The notes under the pieces: generated by a model | The model's input: the letters and a program-made list of their open reading frames with translations, nothing else | Told to the model about the DNA's origin: nothing | Database searches by the model: none | Position numbers and translations under genes: made by a program | Shown here: piece after piece, positions 23,573-32,159 of the stretch | How the letters are laid out: each line of letters starts with the position of its first letter | Position numbering within the stretch: the stretch's first letter is position 1 | From: Fictibacillus nanhaiensis | GTDB taxonomy: Bacteria; Bacillota; Bacilli; Bacillales; Fictibacillaceae | DNA length: 64,000 bases | Assembly (NCBI GenBank): GCA_017052515.1 | Contig: JAFHKR010000037.1 | Coordinates: 124,001-188,000, forward strand | Reading direction: 5' to 3'

Positions 23573-24109
23573 GTGAAAAAAAGACAACTTATTCTTACAA
23601 TGACACTTGGTGTTAGCTTCCTCATCTCGGGATGCGGGAGTAAATCAGAAGATGAGCATAAGAACCACCAAGAGGGCTCAAGCGCTAAACAGGAAGCTTC
23701 TCATGAAGGGCATGAGAATCATCTGCCAAACGGTGATATTCAAGAACTTACTGCTTCAATGGATGTATTGCCAGGATTTCTAGATAAGCAACCCGAAGAG
23801 ATCGCTGCTATTTATGCGGAAGTTCCTAAATATAAAGAACTGTTAGAAACAATGCCTTGTTTTTGTGGATGTGGTGAATCTGCGGGTCATAAAGACAACT
23901 ATGATTGCTTCGTCTCTGAGAACAAAGAAGATGGAAAAATCGTATGGGATGATCATGGCACAAAATGTGGTACGTGTTTAGAAATCGCTGCGATCAGCAT
24001 GAGTGCTTCTGCTGATGGGAAAACACCGGTGGAAATTAGAAACATGATCGATGAGAAATACAAAGAAGGATATGCAGAACCTACACCAACACCCATGCCT
24101 GCCTCATAA
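23573..24109 (+). CDS. PCYCGC-motif lipoprotein
   Basis: A 178-residue lipoprotein with signal peptide and lipobox LISGC (Cys21), then a His/Glu-rich linker (about 25-55) and a domain with MPCFCGCGESAGH and later CGTCLEIA. The five- or six-cysteine PCYCGC family is found in Bacillaceae; its role is unknown, and metal binding by the cysteines and histidines is likely. The start is GTG 23573 behind AAAGGAGG. It is read towards ecsA with a 63-base gap, so it may be co-transcribed with the ecs genes. Confidence 0.82.
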   Translation: MKKRQLILTMTLGVSFLISGCGSKSEDEHKNHQEGSSAKQEASHEGHENHLPNGDIQELTASMDVLPGFLDKQPEEIAAIYAEVPKYKELLETMPCFCGCGESAGHKDNYDCFVSENKEDGKIVWDDHGTKCGTCLEIAAISMSASADGKTPVEIRNMIDEKYKEGYAEPTPTPMPAS

Positions 24110-24172
24110 GTTGTAAAAGAAGGAAAATAGCAAACAATAATGAAAATGCTGGATTGCAGAAGGAGGTATTGT

Positions 24173-24916
24173 ATGAAACCGATCCTTGAAGTTACAGATC
24201 TAACAGGAGGGTATCTTCCTAATCAGCCTGTTATTCATCACTTAGATTTCACGGTGAAAGAAAATGAGATAGTAGGATTGATCGGCTTGAATGGAGCAGG
24301 TAAAAGTACAACCATCAAGCATGTGTTAGGTCTTATGGAACCTATGTCAGGTACTTCTAAAATCGAAGGACAGACGTTTCGGGAAGAACCTGAAAACTAC
24401 CGAAGTCAATTCACTTACATACCAGAGATGCCGATACTTTATGAAGAACTAACATTATGGGAACATCTAGAGCTAACAGCAATGGCATATGGTTTAGAAG
24501 AACAAACCTTCTTAACACGTGTCCGTCCCTTACTTGAAGAATTTCGCATGGACAATAAGATCAAGTGGTTTCCGAGTCAGTTCTCCAAAGGGATGAAGCA
24601 AAAAGTAATGATCCTTTGTGCATTACTGGTCGAACCTAAGCTATATATCGTGGACGAACCGTTCGTTGGTCTTGATCCATTAGGTATTCAATCCTTTCTA
24701 GAGTATATGGTTAAATTCAAAAATAATGGTGCTGGCGTTCTAATGTCGACTCACATTTTGTCTACGGCAGAAAGATATTGCGATCGCTTTTTAATCATGC
24801 ATGAAGGAAGACTGGTTTTAAGCGGAACGTTAGCAGAACTACGCGTAAGAAGTGGGCTAGAGAATGCGACGTTGGATGAGATCTATCTCTATGTAGCAAG
24901 AGGTAAAGTCACATGA
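24173..24916 (+). CDS. ecsA: ABC transporter ATPase EcsA
   Basis: A 247-residue ATP-binding protein, the same length as B. subtilis EcsA. Walker A is GLNGAGKST, the signature is the variant FSKGMKQKV, Walker B is LYIVDEPFVGLD, and the switch region is STHILS. EcsAB supports regulated intramembrane proteolysis by RasP, protein secretion and competence, and acts in peptide export. AGGAGG precedes ATG 24173; an in-frame ATG at 24140 lacks a ribosome site. It overlaps ecsB by four bases. Confidence 0.92.
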   Translation: MKPILEVTDLTGGYLPNQPVIHHLDFTVKENEIVGLIGLNGAGKSTTIKHVLGLMEPMSGTSKIEGQTFREEPENYRSQFTYIPEMPILYEELTLWEHLELTAMAYGLEEQTFLTRVRPLLEEFRMDNKIKWFPSQFSKGMKQKVMILCALLVEPKLYIVDEPFVGLDPLGIQSFLEYMVKFKNNGAGVLMSTHILSTAERYCDRFLIMHEGRLVLSGTLAELRVRSGLENATLDEIYLYVARGKVT

Positions 24917-26130
24917 TCGATGTAAAAAAATTATGGACAAAACGACGTAATGCTCACGTTACCCAGACGCTGAAATACTTTAGTTTGATGGGAAACAGCG
25001 GACTCATTGTTTCCTTAATTTTGCTCATTGTCATCGGAAGTGTTTATTATGCTAAGCTTCTTCAAGCACTTCCAGAAAATTTTCCTGCTGTTTTTATATT
25101 AACGATCGTCTTTTCTGTTTGGTTGACTAAAAGTCCGATTCGAACATTGCTAAAAGAAGGGGATCTCGTATTTCTACTCCCTGTAGAATCAGGAATGAAA
25201 CAATATTTCTCAAAAGCGATCTCGTCTGCAACGGCAACTGGCGCTTTTTCGACTCTATTCCTATTTACATTGTTTTGGCCGATCGTCCAATTCTTTATCC
25301 ATGATGGCTGGAAGATGTATGTCACGTTTGGATTCTTTTTGATCGCAGCAAAAGTATTTAACATCTATGTGTCATGGGAAGAAAGAAGGTTACCTTACAG
25401 AAGTCATCAAACGAACTATAAAATCTTGAGGTTCATTGTAAACTTTGTGTATGCCTATCTTCTCTTTAATGAAGCTTATCTCTTCTTGATCGCTATTTTT
25501 GCGGTCATGTACGTGTTAAAGAACTTTGTTTTCGGTGTTTTTAAGAAACAGCATGGCTATCAGTGGGAAATGTTATTAGCGGAAGAACAGTCTTTAAAAA
25601 TGAAGGGATACAGATTCGTAAATTACTTTACAGATGTTCCAGCTTTAAAGCAGACCGTACATAAGCGACCTTGGTTAAACAGCTTAGCCAGTTTCTCATT
25701 TAAAAAGAAGAATACACTTTCTGCTTTATACATGAAGACCTTTGTGCGTTCTGGAGATTACTTGGGTTTATATGTTCGTTTAATCTTCATAGGTTTTCTG
25801 TTCATTTATTTAATTCCTGCAGGATGGTGGCAGTTGATCGTCGTGTTCTTGTTCTTTCAAATGTTTGCTCTGCAATTATTCACCCTTTACACCCAGTATA
25901 GATGGAATGTTGTATTCATAATCTATCCGATTAAACAAGAAGTAAGAGTAAAAGCCTTTCAAAATTGGCTTAAATATTTACTGATCATACAAGGAGTACT
26001 CTATGGTCTTTTCTATGGATTCCTTTCGGGAGACTGGCTGATCGCGATCCTAATGCCTGTGGCGGCGATTCTATACAGCATAGTACGACTTCCTAGTATG
26101 ACGAAAAAACACATTATGTTGACTTCCTAG
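24913..26130 (+). CDS. ecsB: ABC transporter permease EcsB
   Basis: A 405-residue membrane protein, close to the 408 of B. subtilis EcsB. Hydrophobic segments are grouped at about 28-70, 100-150, 170-210 and 285-395, with a charged cytoplasmic stretch (about 210-280) between. The ATGA overlap with ecsA implies coupled translation. A terminator hairpin includes its stop codon. In B. subtilis ecsC follows directly; here a repeat copy and an oxidase gene separate them. Confidence 0.9.
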   Translation: MIDVKKLWTKRRNAHVTQTLKYFSLMGNSGLIVSLILLIVIGSVYYAKLLQALPENFPAVFILTIVFSVWLTKSPIRTLLKEGDLVFLLPVESGMKQYFSKAISSATATGAFSTLFLFTLFWPIVQFFIHDGWKMYVTFGFFLIAAKVFNIYVSWEERRLPYRSHQTNYKILRFIVNFVYAYLLFNEAYLFLIAIFAVMYVLKNFVFGVFKKQHGYQWEMLLAEEQSLKMKGYRFVNYFTDVPALKQTVHKRPWLNSLASFSFKKKNTLSALYMKTFVRSGDYLGLYVRLIFIGFLFIYLIPAGWWQLIVVFLFFQMFALQLFTLYTQYRWNVVFIIYPIKQEVRVKAFQNWLKYLLIIQGVLYGLFYGFLSGDWLIAILMPVAAILYSIVRLPSMTKKHIMLTS

Positions 26131-26157
26131 CTCTTTTTGGGCTGGGAAGTTTTTTTA
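26121..26157 (+). terminator. Terminator of ecsAB
   Basis: ACTTCCTAGC and GCTGGGAAGT pair around TCTTTTTGG and are followed by TTTTTT. The left arm includes the ecsB stop codon. Confidence 0.85.
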
Positions 26158-26170
26158 TACCCATTTTTCT

Positions 26171-26286
26171 AAGGTGCGAGACTCTAGGCTATCACAGCGT
26201 GCAGATGAGACACTTAAAAGTGAAACGAACGAATTTGGCTCACCGCTTGCCCCGCGGAAAGCGAGCAGCTTGGAATGGAAATCAAC
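26171..26286. repeat. Palindromic intergenic element, copy E (left-truncated, diverged)
   Basis: Starts at AAGGTGCGAGACTC and ends GGAAATCAAC, lacking the usual left end GTTGATTG. The core hairpin is GATGAG...CTCACC, with one pair broken. It is followed by GCTTGCCCCGCGGAAAGCGAGC. It lies between the ecsB terminator and the oxidase gene. Confidence 0.88.
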
Positions 26287-26364
26287 TACTTCCATGTTTG
26301 TAAACAGATTTTGGGCATCTTTCATAGCTTATGTATATAAGTTTTATGGAAGGGAGCGGAACTT

Positions 26365-27735
26365 ATGAATACGTATGGATTAACAGGAAGGATTGTAACA
26401 CCAGGAAGTCCTGATTATGATCTGGCACGAGAAGAGTTTAATACTCGTTTTAACTTATTTCCTTTAATTATCAATTTTTGTGAAACCACAAAGGATGTTT
26501 CAAACGCGATCCGTTGGGCAAGAAAGAAGAGGGTAAAGTTTCGGATTCGCACAGGAAGGCATAGTTATGAAGCTTATTCATCATTAGATGGTGGTTTAGT
26601 AATAGACATAAGCGAGTTGAATGAAGTGAAAGTGGACCGAAAATCAAAAACGGCCATACTCGGTGCAGGAGCATTACTCTTTCCACTTTACGAAAAATTG
26701 TATGAAGAAGGTTTTACGATTCCAGGAGGTACGTGTCCTTCTGTTGGTCTTTCCGGTCTTACACTTGGTGGTGGATGGGGAATGCTAACCAGACAATACG
26801 GGATGCTGATCGACCAGCTTCTGGAGCTAGAGATGGTTGATGCACATGGAAATATCATCATAGCCAACAAACATAAAAACGAAGACTTGTTTTGGGCGTC
26901 TAGGGGCGGTGGTGGTGGGAACTTTGGTGTGGTTACATCTTTTCGGTTTAAAGTCGTTCCTGTTAATAATGTTGCCATCTTTAAAATCACATGGGACTTT
27001 AAAGGATTTGAAAAAGTCGTGGAAGCATGGCAGAAATGGGCTCCTCATACAGACGTCAGGTTGACAGCCATTATCGATCTCTTAACTAAAGACATTGGTG
27101 AGTTGCGTGCATTAGGCGAATTTCTTGGCAGTACGGATGAACTGAAAAAGTTACTTAAGCCCCTTTTGATCGCATATCCGCCTAAAGAAGTTGAAGTTAA
27201 GAAAGTACCATATATCGATGCCGTTAAGATATTTGGAGGAATGATGCCAGGTATGATGGAGTACGCTGTTAACCATGGTGATCCTGATGCGCATCCTTTT
27301 AAGAATACAGGTGCGTTTGCGAAAAAGCAGTTACCGGTTAGAGCGATAAAAAAGTTGAAAGAATTTCTATCTAACTCACCTAGTATTGAGAATAAAGTGC
27401 AGCTGCAAGCCCTAGCCGGAAATGCCGCTTGTATTGGGCCTACTGAAACGGCTTATGTTCATAGAGAAGCATTGTTCAGTTTGCTTTATATTACGAAATG
27501 GGAGAATGAGAGTGAGGCAGACATCAATACACGATGGGTAGAAAGGCTAAGGAATTCTCTACTTCCTTATGCAGATGGAGCTTATGTAAATTTCCATGAT
27601 AATTGTATTAAGAACTGGCTGGAACAATGTTACTTTGTAAACCTTCCACGTTTAATTGAGGTGAAAACAAAATACGACCCCAAAAACGTGTTTACATTCC
27701 CACTAGGAATTCCAACTGCAACTACTATTGTTTAG
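26365..27735 (+). CDS. FAD-linked oxidase, berberine-bridge type with two flavin attachment sites
   Basis: A 456-residue flavoenzyme of the PCMH/BBE class, like B. subtilis YgaK or CotQ (YvdP). His66 in RTGRHSYE and Cys124 in GGTCPSVG correspond to the two residues that hold FAD covalently in this family. GLTLGGGWGM and the glycine-rich RGGGGGNFGVVT belong to the FAD domain, and the C-terminal VKTKYDPKNVFTFPLGIP is the BBE end. Family members oxidise sugars, alcohols or alkaloids and release hydrogen peroxide; the substrate here is unknown. It lacks a signal peptide. GGAAGGGAGCGG precedes the ATG. The gene interrupts ecsAB-ecsC. Confidence 0.87.
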   Translation: MNTYGLTGRIVTPGSPDYDLAREEFNTRFNLFPLIINFCETTKDVSNAIRWARKKRVKFRIRTGRHSYEAYSSLDGGLVIDISELNEVKVDRKSKTAILGAGALLFPLYEKLYEEGFTIPGGTCPSVGLSGLTLGGGWGMLTRQYGMLIDQLLELEMVDAHGNIIIANKHKNEDLFWASRGGGGGNFGVVTSFRFKVVPVNNVAIFKITWDFKGFEKVVEAWQKWAPHTDVRLTAIIDLLTKDIGELRALGEFLGSTDELKKLLKPLLIAYPPKEVEVKKVPYIDAVKIFGGMMPGMMEYAVNHGDPDAHPFKNTGAFAKKQLPVRAIKKLKEFLSNSPSIENKVQLQALAGNAACIGPTETAYVHREALFSLLYITKWENESEADINTRWVERLRNSLLPYADGAYVNFHDNCIKNWLEQCYFVNLPRLIEVKTKYDPKNVFTFPLGIPTATTIV

Positions 27736-27807
27736 TTCATCAAATAGTGAGGCCTAATATCGAAACCAAGGACGAACACTAATCGTATAGAAGGAGGGAG
27801 GTAAATG

Positions 27808-28578
27808 ATGAACACTTATGAAGAAGAAGTAGTGGAAGAACTTAAAAAATGGGAAACAGAAATGTGTAAACGGCCTTCACTCTGGAATAAAACAACAAAA
27901 TCACTTCAAACGAAGATCAACGAAAAAATACCTCAAAAAGTGCATGATGTAATGACTTCAAGTATGAAACATATGATTAAAGCAACGCTTATCGGTTCGG
28001 AATATACGACAAAAAAAACGATTAAGTTTACAGCAGATCTGCGAGAGCGAGATTATAAATTTGAAGATCGACTTTCCTTCTATAAGAAAACAGCAGCAAT
28101 TGAAGGGGCGGGAACTGGTGCTGGAGGCATTTTGCTCGGCATTGCAGATTTTCCATTATTGTTAGGAATCAAGATGAAGTTTTTGTTCGAAGCAGCTAGT
28201 ATTTATGGATTGGATGTTAAAGATTACAAAGAACGTATCTTTATTCTTCATGTATTTCGACTTGCTTTTTCTGACCCGCATAAGAGAGAAGAGGCTTTTC
28301 AAAGAGTTTTATATTGGAAAGAAACGGTGCAAGAATTTCCAGAGTCTCCAGAATCAATCAATCAAATGAATTGGCAAGAGTTGCAGCAAGATTATAGAGA
28401 CCATATCGATCTAATTAAAATGCTTCAGATGGTCCCGGGACTAGGTGCAATTGTTGGAGCATACGCCAATTATCATTTTCTCGATGATTTAGGTCAAGTG
28501 GCAAAGAATTGTTTTAGGTGGCGTTTGTTAACAGATGAAAAAAAGAAAAGGATCATAACTAAAAAGCACCCGCAATAA
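27808..28578 (+). CDS. ecsC: EcsC-family protein
   Basis: A 256-residue protein with the EcsC features: a charged helical head (EEEVVEELKKWETEM), a Gly-rich hydrophobic centre (GAGTGAGGILLGIADFPLLLGIKMKFLFEAASIYG) and a second hydrophobic part (MVPGLGAIVGAYANYHFLDDLG). Its function is unknown even in B. subtilis, where it ends the ecsABC operon. Of two adjacent ATGs I take 27808, which is better spaced from GGAGGGAGG. A hairpin at its stop codon closes the gene. Confidence 0.85.
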   Translation: MNTYEEEVVEELKKWETEMCKRPSLWNKTTKSLQTKINEKIPQKVHDVMTSSMKHMIKATLIGSEYTTKKTIKFTADLRERDYKFEDRLSFYKKTAAIEGAGTGAGGILLGIADFPLLLGIKMKFLFEAASIYGLDVKDYKERIFILHVFRLAFSDPHKREEAFQRVLYWKETVQEFPESPESINQMNWQELQQDYRDHIDLIKMLQMVPGLGAIVGAYANYHFLDDLGQVAKNCFRWRLLTDEKKKRIITKKHPQ

Positions 28579-28592
28579 ATTGCGGGTGCTTG
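28560..28592 (-). terminator. Terminator between ecsC and the ferritin-like gene
   Basis: AAGCACCCGCAA and TTGCGGGTGCTT are perfectly complementary. The T run is better on the minus strand, so it mainly serves the ferritin-like gene. It overlaps the ecsC stop codon and may end both transcripts. Confidence 0.8.
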
Positions 28593-28606
28593 TATTATTG
28601 AGTGTT

Positions 28607-29038
28607 TTAGAAACGGCTGTCGCTTAGTAAGCGGTCCATTTCTTCTTTGTGCTTCGTCTCATCTGCAATCATATCTTCTAACTGAACGACTAGCTCAGTC
28701 AACTTTAAGTTAGATGCTTGCTCTTTACGCTCTTCATAACGTCTGATCGTATCTTCCTCAGCGTTTCGAGCTTCCTCCAACATTTCACGAACACTCTCTA
28801 CTTGTTTAACCGGTTTTGGTTGAGTAGTTGGTGTACCACCAAGTGTTTTAATCTTTTCTGCTAAATATAGAGCATGTCCTTGCTCATCAGCGATTTCACT
28901 TTGGAAGAAAGGTTTTAGAATTTGACGGTACAAACCAGAAACCGTAGCTGCATTATGATTGTACATAATGATTGCAGAATACTCGTTTGCAAGATCCTCA
29001 TTTAGTCCATCGATTAGTGCTTGTAAGTCTTTTTCCAT
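28607..29038 (-). CDS. Ferritin-like diiron protein
   Basis: A 143-residue four-helix protein. Two carboxylate-histidine pairs are in place: E in NEDLANEYSAIIMYNH and SEIADEQGHALYLAEKI, then EEDTIRRYEERKEQA and EDMIADETKHKEEMDRL, as in bacterioferritin- or Dps-related iron proteins. It probably binds two irons for storage or peroxide handling. CAGGAGG lies before the ATG. It is monocistronic with a shared terminator. I cannot give a specific family name. Confidence 0.78.
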   Translation of the reverse strand: MEKDLQALIDGLNEDLANEYSAIIMYNHNAATVSGLYRQILKPFFQSEIADEQGHALYLAEKIKTLGGTPTTQPKPVKQVESVREMLEEARNAEEDTIRRYEERKEQASNLKLTELVVQLEDMIADETKHKEEMDRLLSDSRF

Positions 29039-29240
29039 TTGTATAACCTCCTGAATCTTGTTCTACAGAGATATCCTTCCCCTTTTCTCGCTACCATAAA
29101 CAAAATTTATAGGATAGACGAACTAAAAAACAATTGAACTGCAGAATAAGGTTTAGGGATTGGAAAAATCGGTAAAAGACTATTATGCATGAAACAAATA
29201 TTGAACAAAAGTGATACAAAAATCTGAGGAGGTAACAAAA

Positions 29241-29573
29241 ATGGATAGCAGACACATGGTTGATGAAGAGCGTAATGTTGACACTAGTAAGGTAGAAGAA
29301 ACAGCAAGTCGTATGAGTGAAAGCAAAAAAGACGAGATTTTATCAAACTTTGAAGAGTTTAAGAGCTACTTGCACGGCAAAGTGCAAATTGGTGAAAAAA
29401 TGGGCATGAGTGAAGAAACCCTTGCGAAAACTGCAGAGAAAGTAGCAGATTACTTAGCTAACCATGAGGAGCCTCGTAACTCAGAAGAGAACCTCTTAAA
29501 AGAACTATGGAAAGTTGGAGAGCAAGAAGAACGTCATAAGCTCGCTCACATGTTAGTTAAGCTTGTTAAATAG
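29241..29573 (+). CDS. DUF3243 (YmfJ-like) protein
   Basis: A 110-residue soluble protein. After an acidic, disordered head of about 35 residues, FEEFKSYLHGKVQIGEKMGMSEETLAKTAEKVADYLANHEEPRN-type sequence and the end ELWKVGEQEERHKLAHMLVKLVK match the DUF3243 family, of which B. subtilis YmfJ (about 85 residues) is a member. The function is unknown. I start at ATG 29241 behind GAGGAGG. An earlier in-frame start at 29211 has no ribosome site. It is monocistronic. Confidence 0.8.
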   Translation: MDSRHMVDEERNVDTSKVEETASRMSESKKDEILSNFEEFKSYLHGKVQIGEKMGMSEETLAKTAEKVADYLANHEEPRNSEENLLKELWKVGEQEERHKLAHMLVKLVK

Positions 29574-29582
29574 AAGATCGTT

Positions 29583-29614
29583 AAAAGCTGCTCAACGTTG
29601 AGCGGCTTTTTTTG
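29583..29614 (+). terminator. Terminator of the DUF3243 gene
   Basis: AAAAGCTGCTCAA and TTGAGCGGCTTTT pair and are followed by T residues. Confidence 0.85.
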
Positions 29615-29752
29615 TTACATTTACTTTCATATATCATGTCTCTGTCTCAGTGAGCACTTCTAGCCAATCTTAGTGTGGTATTCATATAAAAAGCTAGTAA
29701 AAGCATGAAAGTTTCCTAAAACGTCAATAAGTTCACTTCAATTATCGTTTAC

Positions 29753-29791
29753 AAACCACTTTAAAAACAAGACAATGTTTTAAAGTGGTTT
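29753..29791. repeat. Perfect 14-bp inverted repeat in a 300-bp gap
   Basis: AAACCACTTTAAAA and TTTTAAAGTGGTTT flank an 11-base loop. No T run follows on either strand, so it is not a normal terminator. The rest of the 29615-29914 gap shows nothing I can name. Confidence 0.8.
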
Positions 29792-29914
29792 ATCCAAAGA
29801 AAAAAGAGTGAAAACTTAGATTTAATAAGGTTGATCGCACTGTGAAAAAACGTTTGAAGAAGAGATATTACAACTTTTCTTTGGAATAAAGAAAATGATG
29901 TTGAGGAGAATTTT

Positions 29915-30622
29915 ATGTTACGAGAACTCGCCCAAAAACTACCCTTTCCAATCCTTCCACTCATCTATGTAGTTAGTGGATTAGGTCTTTCTTTCTTATC
30001 GTTAAATATCTTTTTTGAACTCTCAGAAGACTTGATGGAAAATGAAGTATTTGAGTTTGATCAAGTAATCATTCAATATGTAACAGATATTAGAAGTGCC
30101 ACCCTAACTGAAGTCATGAAAGTGATAACCTTTTTTGGTTCGAAAAATATTTTAACGCTCTTATTAGTAGGCAGTCTGATCTGGCTAATCGCAAAACGGA
30201 AGAACTATTGGGGTGCTATTTTTTATTTGATTGCTGTTGCCGGCGGAGGTCTTGTGAACTTAGGATTAAAACATTGGTTTGGAAGAATACGACCAGAAGA
30301 TAGTCTTATTGTTGAGCAAGGTTTTAGTTATCCCAGTGGACATGCTATGGGCAGTCTTATCTATTACGGTTTTCTAGGCTATTTGGTCGTGAAAAGCAGA
30401 AGAGGAATGCCACTTAAAATCGGGCTTACCATCCTGTTTATCTCTTCGATTCTTCTTATTGGGTTTAGCCGTGTCTATTTAGGCGTTCATTATCCATCTG
30501 ATATAGCAGCTGGATTTAGTGCTGGAACCGTTTGGCTTTTGCTTTGTATCGGTGGGCTAGAATCGATAAGAGCCTATCAAAAAAGGACGCTTCCTTTTTT
30601 TAAAAGGAAACATCCCCAGTAA
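29915..30622 (+). CDS. PAP2-family membrane phosphatase
   Basis: A 235-residue protein with about six membrane helices and the three PAP2 motifs in order: KHWFGRIRP (about 121-129), PSGH (about 142-145) and SRVYLGVHYPSD (about 183-194). This class removes phosphate from lipid substrates such as undecaprenyl pyrophosphate or phosphatidylglycerophosphate on the outer membrane face. The substrate here is open. GAGGAGA precedes the ATG. Its last 23 bases overlap the end of a convergent lipid-kinase gene, which makes an opposing pair of lipid-phosphate enzymes. Confidence 0.88.
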   Translation: MLRELAQKLPFPILPLIYVVSGLGLSFLSLNIFFELSEDLMENEVFEFDQVIIQYVTDIRSATLTEVMKVITFFGSKNILTLLLVGSLIWLIAKRKNYWGAIFYLIAVAGGGLVNLGLKHWFGRIRPEDSLIVEQGFSYPSGHAMGSLIYYGFLGYLVVKSRRGMPLKIGLTILFISSILLIGFSRVYLGVHYPSDIAAGFSAGTVWLLLCIGGLESIRAYQKRTLPFFKRKHPQ

Positions 30623-31514
30623 GTGTGTGTAATTGATTTTGTAAACACTTAATAACTGCAGGTGTATGATGCTGACGCTCTCCATCACAGTCAATAAGCT
30701 GTTGGGGAGCTGTTTTTATGCTAATCTCTGAACTTTGAAAATAATGATAGCCTTGCCCCTCTTTTGAAGTATCGGATAGTCGATTCAGAAGGACGTCCCA
30801 AATAAACGAAGTGGAAGGTTCTTCGATCAGCAAGCAATCGAGCTTGCCGTCTTGTATATCTGTATCGGGAAAGAAGGGACGGATCCCCCCGGTAAATGGT
30901 CCGTTTACAGCAAGAAACATGGCAGCTTGTCCATCAAATTGAAACTCTTTAGATGATACTGAGATGTCAAATGGCTCCCACGTTTGAAAGGATTTTGCCG
31001 CAGATAAATAATAAGAAAGTCGGCCAAACTTTTCTTTTGTATCTGGATCAATAGATTCTGAAACATGTGTGATCAATCCAACACCCCAGAAGTTTGTAAA
31101 GAAATGTCCGTTAAACTCTCCAACATCAATATGGCTAAACTTTTTTTCACTAAGCTGTTGTGCCGCTTTAATAGGATTTTGGTTCATGCCTAAAGCTCTC
31201 GAAAAATCATTGCACGTTCCACCTGGCAAGATTCCGAAAGCTGGTTGATTCTCTTTTATAGACAATACAGCTTCTGCAATTTCATGTACCGTACCATCAC
31301 CACCAGCGGCTATGATTAAATCTGTCTTACCTTCAAGTTCTTTAACGAAGGAGGCACCTTCTCCGGGAGCGGTCGTCTCATAGACTCGAACGTCTTCAAA
31401 GCCAACTTTTAGTTGCTCTAGCACTGCATCCCACTGATTCAGCAACCTACCTTGGCCAGCTGAAGGATTTAGAATGACAGATGCTTTTTTTATGGTTGAT
31501 GGATTTATAGTCAT
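30600..31514 (-). CDS. Diacylglycerol-kinase-fold lipid kinase (YegS/BmrU type)
   Basis: A 304-residue kinase. The start ASVILNPSAGQGR, the nucleotide-binding GGDGTVHEIAEAV (about 72-84) and GILPGGTCNDFSRALG (about 96-111) are diagnostic of the DAGK catalytic domain. The C-terminal part carries the lid and the DGERQ-type end (DCDGERQHH). It would phosphorylate diacylglycerol or a related lipid at the membrane. Its ATG overlaps the hmoB stop (ATGA), so it is the second gene of an hmoB operon. Its 3' end overlaps the PAP2 gene. Confidence 0.85.
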   Translation of the reverse strand: MTINPSTIKKASVILNPSAGQGRLLNQWDAVLEQLKVGFEDVRVYETTAPGEGASFVKELEGKTDLIIAAGGDGTVHEIAEAVLSIKENQPAFGILPGGTCNDFSRALGMNQNPIKAAQQLSEKKFSHIDVGEFNGHFFTNFWGVGLITHVSESIDPDTKEKFGRLSYYLSAAKSFQTWEPFDISVSSKEFQFDGQAAMFLAVNGPFTGGIRPFFPDTDIQDGKLDCLLIEEPSTSFIWDVLLNRLSDTSKEGQGYHYFQSSEISIKTAPQQLIDCDGERQHHTPAVIKCLQNQLHTLTGDVSF

Positions 31515-32002
31515 TTGGCTACCATGTATTCTTTTACGAATGATTTTCCTGTAAAAAGTGTCTCTGGAAGTCCTTTAGAAGTGCCTCTATTTTTATGAGC
31601 TTCTTCATAAGCTTTCGATTGTTGCCAATTTGTAAAATCAGCATGTGAATGCCATAGCGTCATGACGATGTATGGATCTTGATGAAGTGGCCGCAAAATG
31701 CGTATGCCATTAAATCCAGGTTCGCTTTCAACAAGCCCGGCACGATTTTGAAAGCGTTCTTCGAAAAGAGATCGGCCTTCTTCTGATACCGGGATGTGAT
31801 TCATAACGACAAAACCTGCACCACTTAATGAACCTCTTTGATTTATTACTTCATACTCATGTTTTTCTGTAAATGGATTCTTTCCCTCTGTTTCAATTAC
31901 GAGAGCAGAATTAGCGTCACCCTCTAGCAGGAGAGCTCCATCGTATTTTTCTTGATATGTTGCTAAAAAGTCTAAAGTCCCATAAGTAATATATATGTTC
32001 AT
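31511..32002 (-). CDS. hmoB: Haem-degrading monooxygenase HmoB-like
   Basis: A 163-residue protein, near the 166 of B. subtilis HmoB (YhgC). It has an N-terminal extension and a C-terminal antibiotic-biosynthesis-monooxygenase fold with FVVMNHIPVSEEGRSLFEERFQNRAGLVESEPGF, RPL and YIVMTLWHSHADFTNWQQSKAYEEAH. The family opens haem to release iron. In B. subtilis this gene also lies just before pbpF and hemEHY, which supports the name. It is divergent from pbpF. Confidence 0.87.
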   Translation of the reverse strand: MNIYITYGTLDFLATYQEKYDGALLLEGDANSALVIETEGKNPFTEKHEYEVINQRGSLSGAGFVVMNHIPVSEEGRSLFEERFQNRAGLVESEPGFNGIRILRPLHQDPYIVMTLWHSHADFTNWQQSKAYEEAHKNRGTSKGLPETLFTGKSFVKEYMVAK

Positions 32003-32159
32003 AGGAATCCCTGCCCCTTTTTATTGATTTACCTTTGTTTTACCCAACCGTTCAGCACATTAAACAGTGTAAGAAGTTGGTTACTTGTAATATACTTTCC
32101 AACTAAGGGAAAATTATATAAAATGTACTTTTCGACCTAGAATGAAATGAGGGTTGGTT

